Shown here piece after piece: positions 50,930-60,768 of a stretch of DNA of 64,000 nt; position 1 is the first letter of the stretch; every line of letters begins with the position of its first letter. The notes below the pieces were generated by a model that was not told the DNA's origin, did no database searches, and was given only the letters and a program-made list of their open reading frames with translations. A program made the position numbers and the translations under genes. Source of the stretch: Aureimonas endophytica (GTDB lineage Bacteria > Pseudomonadota > Alphaproteobacteria > Rhizobiales > Rhizobiaceae); contig NZ_BMIQ01000001.1 in the NCBI RefSeq assembly GCF_014642635.1, positions 248,001 through 312,000 on the forward strand, given 5' to 3'.

Positions 50930-53458
50930 ATGAAGCCGATGAACCAGATCCTCCCGTCGAAGAAGTTCGAGGACGCCGCCGAAGTCCTCCGCCTCGACAT
51001 CGAGGGCATGAGCTGCGCGTCCTGCGTCGGCCGCGTCGAGCGCGCCATCGTGGCGGTGCCCGGCGTCTCGTCCGCGTCGGTCAACCTCGCCGCGGAGCGT
51101 GCCGACGTGACGTTCGCGGGTCCTGCCGACGAAGCGGCGGTCCTGCGTGCGGTCGAGGAAGCGGGCTACGAGGTCCGGCAGGAAACGCGCGAGATCGGCG
51201 TCGAGGGCATGACCTGCGCCTCCTGCGTCGGCCGCGTCGAACGGGCCATCGCCGCCGTTCCCGGCGTCTCCTCGGTTGCGGTGAACCTCGCCACAGAACG
51301 CGCCACGGTCCGCGTCCTCCCCGCCGTCGACATGCGTTCGATCGAGGCGGCGGTCCGTGACGCCGGATACGAACCGCGGACCCTCTCGCCGCCCGTGGCC
51401 GCCGACGCCGAGGATCCGCGCCGGGCCGCCAAGGAGGCGGAGTACGTCCGGCTCCGTCGCGACTTCCTCGTCGCCGCCGTCCTGACCGCGCCGCTCTTCG
51501 TTCTGGAGATGGGCTCGCATCTCGTTCCCACCTTCCACGACCTCGTCATGGACCGGATCGGGATGTGGGAGAGCCGCGTCCTCCAGTTCGTCCTCGCCTC
51601 CCTCGTCCTGTTCGGCCCCGGTCTGCGGTTCCTGCGCAAGGGCCTACCCGCCCTGGCGCGCCTCGCGCCGGACATGAACTCGCTGGTGGCGGTCGGGACG
51701 CTCGCGGCCTGGGGCTACTCGGTCGTCGCCACCTTCCTGCCCGGAGCGCTGCCCACGGGGACGGTGAACGTCTACTTCGAGGCCGCGGCCGTGATCGTCA
51801 CGCTGATCCTCCTCGGCCGCCTGCTCGAGGCGCGGGCCAAGGGCCGCACGGGCGAGGCGATCAAGCGCCTCGTCGGCCTGCGCGCCAAGACGGCACGCGT
51901 CGCCAGGGAGGGCGGCTTCGCCGAGATCCCGCTCGAGGAGGTCGTCGTCGGCGACACCGTCGAGGTGCGCCCCGGGGAGCGGATCCCCGTCGACGGCACG
52001 GTGCTCTCCGGCTCGTCCTTCGTCGACGAGTCAATGATCACCGGCGAGCCCGTGCCGGCCGCCAAGGAGGAGGGCGACACCGTCGTCGGGGGCACGGTCA
52101 ACACGACCGGCAGCTTCGCCTACCGCGCCGACCGCGTCGGCTCCGACACGGTGCTCGCCCAGATCATCCGCATGGTCGAGGAAGCGCAGGGCGGGAAGCT
52201 GCCGATCCAGGCGCTCGTCGACCGGGTGACGCGCTGGTTCGTGCCCGCGGTGATGGCCGCCGCCGCGGCGACCTTCCTGGTCTGGATCGCATTCGGGCCC
52301 GACCCGGCGCTGGGCTTCGCCCTCGTCAACGCCGTCGCCGTCCTCATCATCGCCTGCCCCTGCGCCATGGGTCTCGCGACCCCGACCTCGGTCATGGTGG
52401 GAACGGGACACGCCGCGGAGCTTGGCGTCCTGTTTCGGCGCGGCGAGGCCTTGCAGGCCCTCCGGGATATCGAGGTAGTGGCCCTGGACAAGACGGGGAC
52501 CCTCACGGAGGGACGGCCCGCGCTGACCGACCTCGTCCTCGCGGACGGCTTCGACCGGGCCGAGGTGCTCTCCCTCGTCGCCTCGGTCGAGGAGCGGTCG
52601 GAGCACCCGATCGCCGCCGCCGTCGTCGCCGCGGCGAAGAGCGAAGGCCTTGCCGTCCAACCCGTCGACCGCTTCGAGGCGGTTCCCGGGTTCGGCGTGG
52701 AGGCCGTCGTCGGCGGCCGCTCCGTCGCCGTCGGCGCCGACCGCCTGATGGTGCGTCTCGGCCTCGACTTATCGGCCTTCACCGCGCAGGCGGAGCGGCT
52801 GGCCGCGGAGGGGAAGTCGCCCCTCTACGCCGCCGTCGACGGGCGCCTCGCGGCCCTGGTGGTCGTGTCGGATCCCGTGAAGGAGACAAGCGCCGCCGCA
52901 GTTGGCGCGCTCCACGACCTCGGCCTGCGCGTCGCCATGGTGACGGGCGACAACGCGGCGACCGCCCGCGCCGTCGCCGCCCGCCTCGGCATCGACGACG
53001 TGTTCGCCGAGGTCCTGCCGGAGGGCAAGGTCGCGGCGGTCGAGAGTCTGAGGGCTTCGGGCAAGGTCGCCTTCGTCGGCGACGGCATCAACGACGCCCC
53101 GGCCCTGGCCGCGGCCGACGTCGGCCTCGCCGTCGGGACGGGCACCGACGTCGCGATCGAGAGCGCGGACGTGGTGCTGATGTCAGGCGACCTCAACGCC
53201 GTCGTCACCGCCATCTCTATCTCGCGGGCGACGATCCGGAACATCCGGCAGAACCTGTTCTGGGCCTTCGCCTACAACGTCGTCCTCGTGCCCGTGGCGG
53301 CCGGCGCGCTCTACCCGTTCGGAGGCACGCTCCTGTCGCCGGCGCTCGCCGCGGGCGCCATGGCGCTCTCGAGCGTCTTCGTGCTCGGCAACGCCCTGAG
53401 ACTGCGGGGGTTCTCCCCCGCAGCCCCGACGTCCGGCCGTCCGCTATCCGGGAGGTGA
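50930..53458 (+). CDS. copA: Cu(I)-exporting P1B-type ATPase CopA
   Basis: The protein has 842 residues. Two heavy-metal domains ([14 protein letters not shown] and [14 protein letters not shown]) precede eight membrane helices. CPC occurs in [15 protein letters not shown], with [15 protein letters not shown], and the Cu-specific YN ([19 protein letters not shown]) and MxxS ([18 protein letters not shown]). Start at 50930, with 50939 possible. It exports Cu(I) to the periplasm, where the downstream oxidase and Cus genes act. cueR follows 4 bases after its end. Confidence 0.95.
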   Translation: MKPMNQILPSKKFEDAAEVLRLDIEGMSCASCVGRVERAIVAVPGVSSASVNLAAERADVTFAGPADEAAVLRAVEEAGYEVRQETREIGVEGMTCASCVGRVERAIAAVPGVSSVAVNLATERATVRVLPAVDMRSIEAAVRDAGYEPRTLSPPVAADAEDPRRAAKEAEYVRLRRDFLVAAVLTAPLFVLEMGSHLVPTFHDLVMDRIGMWESRVLQFVLASLVLFGPGLRFLRKGLPALARLAPDMNSLVAVGTLAAWGYSVVATFLPGALPTGTVNVYFEAAAVIVTLILLGRLLEARAKGRTGEAIKRLVGLRAKTARVAREGGFAEIPLEEVVVGDTVEVRPGERIPVDGTVLSGSSFVDESMITGEPVPAAKEEGDTVVGGTVNTTGSFAYRADRVGSDTVLAQIIRMVEEAQGGKLPIQALVDRVTRWFVPAVMAAAAATFLVWIAFGPDPALGFALVNAVAVLIIACPCAMGLATPTSVMVGTGHAAELGVLFRRGEALQALRDIEVVALDKTGTLTEGRPALTDLVLADGFDRAEVLSLVASVEERSEHPIAAAVVAAAKSEGLAVQPVDRFEAVPGFGVEAVVGGRSVAVGADRLMVRLGLDLSAFTAQAERLAAEGKSPLYAAVDGRLAALVVVSDPVKETSAAAVGALHDLGLRVAMVTGDNAATARAVAARLGIDDVFAEVLPEGKVAAVESLRASGKVAFVGDGINDAPALAAADVGLAVGTGTDVAIESADVVLMSGDLNAVVTAISISRATIRNIRQNLFWAFAYNVVLVPVAAGALYPFGGTLLSPALAAGAMALSSVFVLGNALRLRGFSPAAPTSGRPLSGR

Positions 53459-53461
53459 CCC

Positions 53462-53926
53462 ATGAACATCGGTGAAGCCGCCAAGGCCTCCGGCGTGAGC
53501 GCCAAGATGATCCGCCACTACGAAGGCATCGGTCTGATCCAGCCGGCGGACAGGGCGGAGTCGGGGTACCGGGTCTACTCGGCATCCGACGTGTCGACCC
53601 TCCGCTTCATCCGCCGGGCCCGCGACCTGAACTTCTCCATGGAGAAGATCGGCCAGTTGCTGGCGCTGTGGCGGGATCGGGGACGCGCCAGCGCCGACGT
53701 GAAGCGCATCGCCCTGGAACACGTCGAGATGCTCGAGGCACGCATGCGCGAGTTGGAGGAGATGGCCGGGACGCTCCGCCATCTCGCCCGCAACTGCCAC
53801 GGCGACGGCCGGCCCGACTGTCCCATCATCGGCAGCCTGGCCGACGGGGCGGTGGCGGCCGAGCCGAAGGCGCAGACGCGCCGGTCGTCGCCGAACGCCA
53901 TCACCAAGGTCGGCGGGATCCGATGA
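53462..53926 (+). CDS. cueR: CueR-type Cu(I)-responsive MerR regulator
   Basis: The protein has 154 residues. HTH MNIGEAAKASGVSAKMIRHYEGIGLI and a Cu-binding end CHGDGRPDCPIIG. A polar tail of about 30 residues is unassigned. GGAGGTGACCC precedes ATG. It lies between copA and copZ, each of which has a matching promoter upstream, so it should activate both. Confidence 0.92.
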   Translation: MNIGEAAKASGVSAKMIRHYEGIGLIQPADRAESGYRVYSASDVSTLRFIRRARDLNFSMEKIGQLLALWRDRGRASADVKRIALEHVEMLEARMRELEEMAGTLRHLARNCHGDGRPDCPIIGSLADGAVAAEPKAQTRRSSPNAITKVGGIR

Positions 53927-53931
53927 GGCCC

Positions 53932-53962
53932 TTGACCTTACAACGATGGAAAACCCCATCTT
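53932..53962 (+). promoter_or_regulatory. CueR-type promoter of copZ
   Basis: TTGACC (53932) and CATCTT (53957) are again 19 bases apart. The spacer starts TTA and keeps ATGGAAAACCCC, so one arm of the dyad is degenerate compared with the copA promoter. Confidence 0.7.
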
Positions 53963-53981
53963 CATGTGAAAGGAGACCGTC

Positions 53982-54182
53982 ATGCTGAAATTGAAGGTGC
54001 AGGACATGAGCTGCGGACACTGCGTGTCGTCCGTCACGAAGGCCATCAAGAAGGTCGATCCGGCTGCCGACGTGCGGGTCGACCTCGGAGCGGGCTTGGT
54101 GAGCGTGGACACGTCGGCCGCCGTCGACGCCGTGCGAGCGGCCGTCGAGGGTGCCGGCTACCCGAGCGAACTGGCGGCCTGA
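53982..54182 (+). CDS. copZ: Copper chaperone CopZ (HMA domain)
   Basis: The protein has 66 residues, one heavy-metal-associated domain with DMSCGHCVSSVTKAI near residue 8 and the beta strand AGLVSVDTSA. It hands Cu(I) to CopA and CueR. GAAAGGAGACCGTC precedes ATG. Confidence 0.94.
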   Translation: MLKLKVQDMSCGHCVSSVTKAIKKVDPAADVRVDLGAGLVSVDTSAAVDAVRAAVEGAGYPSELAA

Positions 54183-54240
54183 GCGGGACGGCGGCCGGCA
54201 TGGAGCGGCGCGGAACGGCCGACCCGGCTGCGTCTCCCCG

Positions 54241-54684
54241 GTGAGCGCGGAGGTCTGGTCCTACGCCGGCATGTTCTGGTCGGCCCTCCTGTCGGCGACG
54301 GTCCTTCCCGGCGCCTCGGAGGTGACCTTCGTCGCCCTTCTCGTCTCCGGCGGCACCGCGCCGGTCGCGCTCGTCGCGGTCGCGACGGTCGGCAACACGC
54401 TCGGCTCGGTCTTGAACTGGGCGTGCGGAAGGTTCCTCTCGCGGTTCGCCGACAGGAAGTGGTTCCCGGTCGGCCGGAACCAGGTCGAGAGGGCGGCGCG
54501 GATCTTCGACCGCTACGGGACGTGGACGCTGCTCCTGGCCTGGCTGCCGGTCGTCGGCGACGCGCTCACGGTCGTGGCCGGGGTGCTTCGCGTCCGGATG
54601 CCGGCGTTCGTGCTCCTCGTCGGCATCGGGAAGCTCGGCCGCTACCTCTTCCTGCTTACCGCCGCCGGATTCGCCACGGCATGA
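54241..54684 (+). CDS. YqaA/DedA-like membrane protein
   Basis: The protein has 147 residues. GTG start gives an N-terminus (SYAGMFWSALLSATVLPGASE) that fits YqaA. DedA-like elements are GNTLGSVLNWACGRFLSRF and YGTWTLLLAWLPVVGDALTVVAGVLRV. Such proteins help keep membrane potential or lipid transport. Why it sits in a copper block is unclear. ATG at 54271 is an alternative start. Confidence 0.85.
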   Translation: MSAEVWSYAGMFWSALLSATVLPGASEVTFVALLVSGGTAPVALVAVATVGNTLGSVLNWACGRFLSRFADRKWFPVGRNQVERAARIFDRYGTWTLLLAWLPVVGDALTVVAGVLRVRMPAFVLLVGIGKLGRYLFLLTAAGFATA

Positions 54685-54798
54685 TCGCAGGCGTTCCCGA
54701 CGCAGGGGCCGGCGACCGGAGCGCCCCGCTGGTGCGGAACTGAAGCCGCCGCCGCGTTCCCGATGGACGGGACGCGGCAAATCGTCTACGGAAGACCG

Positions 54799-55209
54799 AT
54801 GCTCGACAGGATGGACATGGCGACGGTGACGAGGAGGCTGCTCTCGGCGGTCCTGCTCTGCCTGTCCGTCGTCTTGTCCCAGATGGCGCATGCGGACGTT
54901 CCGTCGATCCCGCCCATGCACGACGTTGAAGTCGCGCAGGGCGCCGCGGCCTCGGCCGACGAGGACGCCGCCGTGGAACATCACGCGGCCGGCCACTCCC
55001 ACGGCGACCGGGACGACGGCACGTCGAAGGCGGACGACCACACGGGACCGTCGGACACCAAGTGCGCCAGCCATTGCCCCTCGGTCTTCGTGCCAACGGA
55101 GAGCGATGACGATCGACGCGACTGGATGCGCCAGGGCGGAGCTTCGATCGTGCACGCGTCGCTGACCGGGCTTCCCGGCGCCCTGGCCGAGAGGCCTCCC
55201 AGAACGTGA
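54799..55209 (+). CDS. Small secreted His/Cys protein (3 of 4 in island)
   Basis: The protein has about 136 residues. Signal peptide (TRRLLSAVLLCLSVVLSQMA, cleavage near HAD). The mature part is rich in His and Asp (EHHAAGHSHGDRDD) with TKCASHCPSVFV. It ends LAERPPRT. The plan resembles 49765 and 61373. Upstream in-frame ATGs at 54763 lack better sites. Confidence 0.65.
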   Translation: MLDRMDMATVTRRLLSAVLLCLSVVLSQMAHADVPSIPPMHDVEVAQGAAASADEDAAVEHHAAGHSHGDRDDGTSKADDHTGPSDTKCASHCPSVFVPTESDDDRRDWMRQGGASIVHASLTGLPGALAERPPRT

Positions 55210-55394
55210 CCTGACGGGACGCCCTCGCGGGCGTCCGGCTTCCGCACGTCCGTTCGTCGCGAACGGTGTCCGGAGGCGTTGTGCTGCGTCGTCGCGCCTT
55301 CCGGGCTCGGCGGACGCATGTTTCGGCTCGCGCATGATCCGCATCCCGGGGCGAGGCCCCGGCCGGACCGTCATGCCGACGACAGGTCACACCC

Positions 55395-55646
55395 ATGTTC
55401 CGCTTCGCATTCCCATGCGCTGCAGCGCTGCTCACGGCAGGCTGCACCGCCACAGGTCCCGTCGGCCTCTCCGACCTCGGCGCGGCCACGCCCCAAGCCG
55501 ACGCAACGGTCGCCATCGCCCCGGTCCGCTACGGCTCGGTGGTCGGGTCGTACATCCACCGCATGCCGGTGCAGCCGAACGACTGGCGCAAGACGGGCGT
55601 CGAGATGGCGCCGGTCGGCCCCGCCGCTCCGGAGGGCGGGCGATGA
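55395..55646 (+). CDS. Small lipoprotein preceding the outer-membrane factor
   Basis: The protein has 83 residues. Lipobox LLTAGC near residue 17. The mature part is short, with GSYIHRMPVQPNDWRKTGVEM. Its stop overlaps the start of the outer-membrane factor gene (ATGA). It may help the efflux channel assemble, an inference from gene order. Confidence 0.75.
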   Translation: MFRFAFPCAAALLTAGCTATGPVGLSDLGAATPQADATVAIAPVRYGSVVGSYIHRMPVQPNDWRKTGVEMAPVGPAAPEGGR

Positions 55647-57100
55647 GCCCGCCCGTTCTGAAGGCCGCAGTCCTTTTCGCCCCGCTCCTCCTCGCGGGGT
55701 GCCTCTCCGACGACGACGAGTTCCTGCCGCAGGACGGCTTCCAGACGGTGTCGCTGAGGTCCCGCTCGATCACGGGCAAGGATACGGCCTGGGTCCAGGA
55801 CCGCCGGCAGGCGGCCGCCGTCGACGCGAAGGTGAGGGCGCTCCTCGCAGGCAGGACGGTCGGAGCCGATGCCGCCGTCCAGGTCGCGCTGCTGAACAAC
55901 AAGGGCCTCCAGGCCTCGTATGCCGACATCGGCGTCGCGGTCGCAGACCTCTGGCAGGAGAGCCTGCCGCCCATGAACGTCAGGCTCGGGATGAGCTACG
56001 GGACCGTCGACTTCACGCGGACCGTCGAGGGGCTCGTCGTCTCGAACGTCATGGCGCTGATCACCCGGGAACGGCGCCTCGACGTCGCGACGAGGCAGGT
56101 CGAGGCGGCCCAGCTCGAGGCCGTCCTGCGGACCCTCGAGGTCGCCTCGCAGACCCGGAGGGCCTGGGTCGAGGCGGTCGCGGCCTGGGAGAACGTGTCG
56201 CTTCTCAACCGCGCCAAGGTCGCGGCCGACGCGGCGGCCGAACTCGCCGCGGGGCTCGGCGGGACGGGCGCGATGACCAAGGCCGACCAGGCTCGCGAGC
56301 AGGTCTTCTATGCCGAGCTGGCTGGTCGCACCGCCTCCGCCCGCCTGGAGGCGAGGCTCGCCAAGGAGCGCCTGGTCCGCCTGATGGGCCTCTACGGCAA
56401 GGACATCGACTTCGAGGTGCCGAACGCGCTGCCGCGCCTGCCGAGGACCGTCGCGAAGCGGGAGGGAATCGAGGCGGAGGCGCTGCGCAACCGCGTCGAC
56501 GTCCAGTTGGCGAAGTTGCGGCTGGAGGCGCTCGCGAGGTCCTACGGCCTGACGAAGGCGACGCGCTTCGTCTCGGACCTCGAACTGGGTGCGGGCGTCG
56601 AGGCGGAGGAGGAGGTCGAGGAGAAGGAGGACGGCGGCAAGGAGCGCAAGACCACCTTCGCTCCGGCCATCGAGGCGGGGATCACCATCCCGATCTTCGA
56701 CAGCGGGCAGGCGCGCCTGCGCAAGGCCGAGTTCGAGTACCTGCGGGCAGCCAACCTCCTGGCGGAACGGGGCGTCAACGTCCGATCCGAAGCGCGGTCC
56801 GCCTACCAGGCCTACCGCTCGGGCTTCGACATCGCCCGGCATTACCAGAACAGCGTGCTGCCCCTGCGCACCACGCTCGAGAAGGAGGCGGTGCTCACCT
56901 ACAACGGGATGATCACCTCCACCTTCGAACTCATCACCGACACCCGCGAACGCATCGAGGCGAACATCGCCGCCCTCGAGGCGAGGAAGAACTTCTGGCT
57001 CGCCGACGAGGGCCTCACCAGCGCCGTCTACGGCGGCGGGGAAGGCGACGAGGCCGAGCAGGCGGAGGTCGAGACGGCCGAAGCCGGCGACGACGATTGA
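55643..57100 (+). CDS. TolC-family outer-membrane efflux lipoprotein
   Basis: The protein has 485 residues with a lipobox (LLLAGC) and two helical repeats of the OEP type (ALLNNKGLQASYADIGVAVADL; QARLRKAEFEYLRAANLLAE). An acidic insert EAEEEVEEKEDGG and an acidic tail are unusual. It should form the channel for the CusBA pump encoded downstream, though other genes intervene. Confidence 0.88.
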   Translation: MSPPVLKAAVLFAPLLLAGCLSDDDEFLPQDGFQTVSLRSRSITGKDTAWVQDRRQAAAVDAKVRALLAGRTVGADAAVQVALLNNKGLQASYADIGVAVADLWQESLPPMNVRLGMSYGTVDFTRTVEGLVVSNVMALITRERRLDVATRQVEAAQLEAVLRTLEVASQTRRAWVEAVAAWENVSLLNRAKVAADAAAELAAGLGGTGAMTKADQAREQVFYAELAGRTASARLEARLAKERLVRLMGLYGKDIDFEVPNALPRLPRTVAKREGIEAEALRNRVDVQLAKLRLEALARSYGLTKATRFVSDLELGAGVEAEEEVEEKEDGGKERKTTFAPAIEAGITIPIFDSGQARLRKAEFEYLRAANLLAERGVNVRSEARSAYQAYRSGFDIARHYQNSVLPLRTTLEKEAVLTYNGMITSTFELITDTRERIEANIAALEARKNFWLADEGLTSAVYGGGEGDEAEQAEVETAEAGDDD

Positions 57101-57114
57101 TCAGGAGATCCATA

Positions 57115-58503
57115 ATGGTTTCGAGACGACAGTTGATCGGCGCCGGCGCGGCGCTCGTGGGTGCCGCGGCCTGGTCGCGCACGTCCGCCATGGGGCTCCC
57201 GGAGGCGCCCACCATGGACAGCGCGGCGACGCAGGTGCCGCCGGTCCCCTCGCAGGGGCCGCACTACAATCCCGTCGTGACCCTCAACGGCTGGTCGCTG
57301 CCGTTCCGGATGAACAACGGCGTGAAGGAGTTCCACCTCGTCGCCGAGCCCGTCGAGCGTGAGATGGGCGAGGGTATGACCGCCTACCTCTGGGGCTACA
57401 ACGGCCAGTCGCCCGGCCCGACGATCGAGTGCGTCGAGGGCGACCGCGTCCGCATCTTCGTGTCCAACAAGCTGCCGGAGCACACGACCGTCCACTGGCA
57501 CGGCATGATCCTGCCGTGCGGGATGGACGGCGTCACGGGTCTGACGCAGCCCCCGATCCCGTCCGGCAAGACCTTCGTCTACGAGTTCGATGCGAAGAAG
57601 AGCGGGACCTTCATGTACCATCCGCACGGCGACGAGATGGTCCAGATGGCCATGGGCATGATGGGCTTCTTCGTGATCCACCCGAAGGATCCGAACTTCA
57701 TGCCGGTCGACCGGGACTTCGTGTTCCTGCTCTCGGCCTACGACATCGACCCCGGCACCTACGTCCCGCGGGTCATGGAGATGACCGACTTCAACCTGTG
57801 GGCCATCAACAGCCGGGTCTTCCCGGACGTCGCCCCGCTGGTGGTGCGCAAGGACGACCGCGTGCGCATTCGCGTCGGCAACCTGACCATGACGAACCAC
57901 CCGATCCACATGCACGGCTACGACTTCGAGGTGACCTGCACGGACGGGGGCTGGGTGCGCCCCGAGGCGCGTTGGCCGGAGGTGACGATCGACATCCCCG
58001 TCGGCGCGATGCGGGCCTACGAGTTCGACGCGGTCTACGAGGGCGACTGGGCGCTCCACTGCCACAAGTCGCACCACACGATGAACGCCATGGGGCACGA
58101 GATCCCGACGTTCATCGGGATGGACAAGACCAAGGTCGCCAAGAAGATCCGCCAGGTCCAGCCCGACTACATGCCGATGGGCACGAAGGGCATGGCCGAC
58201 ATGGCGGAGATGTCGATGCCGCTGCCCGACAACACCATCCCGATGATGACTGGATGGGGGCAGTTCGGTTCGCTCGAGATGGGCGGCATGTTCACCGTCG
58301 TGAAGGTGCGCGAGGGCATCGAGAAGGGCTCCTACGAGGACCCCGGCGAGTACCGGCATCCCCCCGGTACCGTCGCCTACGAATGGACCGGAGCGCTTCC
58401 CGAAGCGCCGTCCGCACCCGCCGGCAGCGCCGACGGCAGTTCCCTGCGCCCGGCGGGCAAGTCCGCCTCGGCGGCGCAGGCAGACCATTCCGGCCACGAG
58501 TGA
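57115..58503 (+). CDS. Multicopper oxidase (periplasmic, Tat-exported)
   Basis: The protein has 462 residues. Tat-like signal SRRQLIGAGAALVGAAA. Copper motifs are all visible: HWHG, HPHGDEM, HPIHMHGYDF and HCHKSHHTMNAMGH (type 1 and trinuclear ligands). Met-rich segments (MPMGTKGMADMAEMSMPL) suggest Cu(I) oxidase activity as in CueO or CopA-type enzymes. AGGAGATCCATA precedes ATG. Confidence 0.93.
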   Translation: MVSRRQLIGAGAALVGAAAWSRTSAMGLPEAPTMDSAATQVPPVPSQGPHYNPVVTLNGWSLPFRMNNGVKEFHLVAEPVEREMGEGMTAYLWGYNGQSPGPTIECVEGDRVRIFVSNKLPEHTTVHWHGMILPCGMDGVTGLTQPPIPSGKTFVYEFDAKKSGTFMYHPHGDEMVQMAMGMMGFFVIHPKDPNFMPVDRDFVFLLSAYDIDPGTYVPRVMEMTDFNLWAINSRVFPDVAPLVVRKDDRVRIRVGNLTMTNHPIHMHGYDFEVTCTDGGWVRPEARWPEVTIDIPVGAMRAYEFDAVYEGDWALHCHKSHHTMNAMGHEIPTFIGMDKTKVAKKIRQVQPDYMPMGTKGMADMAEMSMPLPDNTIPMMTGWGQFGSLEMGGMFTVVKVREGIEKGSYEDPGEYRHPPGTVAYEWTGALPEAPSAPAGSADGSSLRPAGKSASAAQADHSGHE

Positions 58504-58544
58504 CGGCCGCGGATACCAACCCTCAACCGAACGGGAAGAAGAGC

Positions 58545-59036
58545 ATGAAGAAGTTGCACATGGCCGTCGCGGCGGCCGCGACCGCTGTCGCCGTGATCGC
58601 CGCGGGGCCGGCGCTCGCGTCCGGCAGCCACGCGGGCGGACACGATGAACTCGCCGTCGGCAAGCCGGGCGGCAAGGGCGCGAACGCTCGCATCGTCAAG
58701 ATCACCATGAAGGAGACGGAGGACGGCAAGATGCTGTTCCAGCCGGCCAAGCTCCAGGTCCGCCAGGGCGAGACGCTGCGCCTCCAGTTCACGAACGCCG
58801 GGCAGAACGCCCACGAGTTCGTCATGGACGAGTCGAAGACCCTCGCGGAGCACAAGGAGGTGATGCAGAAGTTCCCCGAGATGGAGCACGACGATCCGAA
58901 CGCCATCCGGCTCGAGCCGGGCGCCAAGGGCGAGATCGTCTGGACCTTCTCCAAGGCGGGCAACTTCGAGTTCGCCTGCCTGATCCCCGGCCACTACGAG
59001 GCCGGCATGCATGGTCCCCTCGTGGTCATGAAGTGA
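58545..59036 (+). CDS. Cupredoxin-like copper protein
   Basis: The protein has 163 residues with a signal peptide (cleavage near ALAS). Type 1 ligands: His in QNAHEFVMDE, then Cys, His and Met in FACLIPGHYEAGMHG. Such cupredoxins often sit beside multicopper oxidases and may act as electron or copper carriers. Confidence 0.9.
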   Translation: MKKLHMAVAAAATAVAVIAAGPALASGSHAGGHDELAVGKPGGKGANARIVKITMKETEDGKMLFQPAKLQVRQGETLRLQFTNAGQNAHEFVMDESKTLAEHKEVMQKFPEMEHDDPNAIRLEPGAKGEIVWTFSKAGNFEFACLIPGHYEAGMHGPLVVMK

Positions 59037-59071
59037 TCCATCCAAATCAATCGAAAGACAGGATACCGAAG

Positions 59072-59356
59072 ATGAAGACGTTCACGAAGCTCGCCCTCGC
59101 CACCCTCGTCGCATGCGCTGCGGCGCTGCCGGCCGTGGCCGCGGAGTACACCAAAGGGGAGGTGACCAAGGTCGACGAGAAGGCCAAGAAGGTCACAATC
59201 AAGCACGAGGAGCTGAAGAACCTCGAGATGCCCGCGATGACCATGGTGTTCGTCGTGCCGGACGAGGCGACGTTCAAGAAGGCCTCGGTGGGCAAGAAGA
59301 TCGAGTTCGTCGCCGAGAAGGTGAAGGGCAAGATGACGGTCGTCGAGATTAAGTGA
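59072..59356 (+). CDS. CusF-like periplasmic copper-binding protein
   Basis: The protein has 94 residues with a signal peptide (cleavage near VAA). The CusF segment is HEELKNLEMPAMTMVF: the two Met of MTM and the His are kept, but the Trp that stacks on Cu(I) in E. coli CusF is replaced by Met. It may deliver Cu to the Cus pump. A perfect hairpin follows. Confidence 0.87.
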   Translation: MKTFTKLALATLVACAAALPAVAAEYTKGEVTKVDEKAKKVTIKHEELKNLEMPAMTMVFVVPDEATFKKASVGKKIEFVAEKVKGKMTVVEIK

Positions 59357-59363
59357 CGGCTTC

Positions 59364-59389
59364 GACGGCGGGCCTTCAGGCCCGCCGTC
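59364..59389 (+). terminator. Hairpin after the cusF-like gene
   Basis: A perfect 11-bp stem GACGGCGGGCC with a 4-base TTCA loop. No T tract follows, so it may act only in part. Confidence 0.65.
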
Positions 59390-59440
59390 CTCCGGCAGGC
59401 CCGTCGGAGGGTCGGCCCCAACCGGCAGGATGAGAAGCCC

Positions 59441-60712
59441 ATGGTGTCCATCGACGCGGCGAGCGGGGATCCGGCGAGGATCCTTTCCGACGTCGAGACG
59501 AGGAGCGAACTGAGGACGGCCCTCTGGCGCTTCGTGACCCTTGCGTTATTCGCGCTCGCCGTGGCGCTCGAGCCGGACGGCGGCAGCCACCGCGTCCACC
59601 TCGTCCTTCTGCTCGCATACGCTGCCACCACGGTGACGGCGGTCGGACTTGCGATCTTCGAGGCCTATAGGCCGTGGATGAACTGGGTCTACGTCGTCGT
59701 CGACGCCGCTCTCGTAATCTACCTCGCCGCCGAGCACATGTTCATCCCGGGAGTCGGCATCGGCGAGGCCGTCTCGACGCCCAGTCTGGCGATTGCCTTC
59801 GTCCTCCTCGCGCATGCGGGCCTCAGGATGCGCGCCGGCACGGTGGCGGCCTTTGCGGCGATCGTCTCGATCGGTACCGCAGCCGCCGCTGTCGCCGCGA
59901 TGCTGTCCGGGCCGGACGCGGGGCTGCCCTCGGCGGGGGACCTGCGGGAGGCGGCCGTCCGGGCCGTCGCCTTCCTCGCCGTAGCCGTGTTCCAGGTCAT
60001 GCTGGCGGTCGACATACGGCGGGTCGTCGTGACCGCCGTAGCGAGCGCCTCCGAGAGGGTGAACCTCGCCCGCTTCTTCGCGCCGAGCACGGCGGAGCGC
60101 ATCGCGATCGACGGTCTGCGGATCGGCCTCGCCCGTCGCGAGGCGGCCGTCCTCTTCGTCGACATCCGCGGTTTCACGGGCCTCGCCGAGACCATGCCGC
60201 CCGAGGACCTCTGTAGCCTGCTCGCGGAATACCGCAAGCGCGTCGTCGACGCCGTCGGCCATTGGGACGGCACGGTCGACAAGTTCATGGGCGACGGCGT
60301 GATGGCGGTGTTCGGCTCCGACGGCTCCCACCCCTCCGACGCCGCGAGGGCGTTCGAATGCGCGTGCCATCTCGTGCACGTCCTGGACACCTGGAGCGAG
60401 GCGCGGGCGAGGTCCGGCGCCGAGCCGATGACGTTCGGCATCGGCCTCCACTTCGGAGCGGTCGTCGGGGGCGTCGTCGCCGGCGGTGCGCACGGCGAGC
60501 ATACCGTCTTGGGCGATACCGTGAACCTTGCGGCGCGCCTGCAATCGATGTGCAAGGCGTTGTCGGCGCGGCTGGTGGTATCGGGCGCCGTCGTCGAGCG
60601 GCTGCCGCCGTCTTCCCTCGGAGCGACATGGCAGCTCCGCCGCGGGGTGGAGGTGCCGGGGCGGGTGGAGCCTGTCGACGTCGCCTTCCTGCCTGCGGAA
60701 TTCCTTCATTGA
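59441..60712 (+). CDS. Class III adenylate/guanylate cyclase, membrane-bound
   Basis: The protein has 423 residues. About five or six N-terminal hydrophobic segments precede a cyclase catalytic domain: VLFVDIRGFTGL (metal Asp), DKFMGDGVMAVFG (second Asp) and LGDTVNLAARLQ. It would make cAMP, or less likely cGMP. It is unusual between copper periplasmic genes and cytochrome b561. No obvious partner sensor is present. Confidence 0.9.
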   Translation: MVSIDAASGDPARILSDVETRSELRTALWRFVTLALFALAVALEPDGGSHRVHLVLLLAYAATTVTAVGLAIFEAYRPWMNWVYVVVDAALVIYLAAEHMFIPGVGIGEAVSTPSLAIAFVLLAHAGLRMRAGTVAAFAAIVSIGTAAAAVAAMLSGPDAGLPSAGDLREAAVRAVAFLAVAVFQVMLAVDIRRVVVTAVASASERVNLARFFAPSTAERIAIDGLRIGLARREAAVLFVDIRGFTGLAETMPPEDLCSLLAEYRKRVVDAVGHWDGTVDKFMGDGVMAVFGSDGSHPSDAARAFECACHLVHVLDTWSEARARSGAEPMTFGIGLHFGAVVGGVVAGGAHGEHTVLGDTVNLAARLQSMCKALSARLVVSGAVVERLPPSSLGATWQLRRGVEVPGRVEPVDVAFLPAEFLH

Positions 60713-60768
60713 ATGCACGTATGCTTGCCCGGTCGACCGGCGCCGGCGCTTGGGGAGAGGGGAAGCGG

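Noticed and set aside
51565-53475. Long alternative + strand frame inside copA
   Set aside because: It overlaps the whole ATPase catalytic core in another frame; its Arg/Gly-rich product is typical of shifted high-G+C reading.
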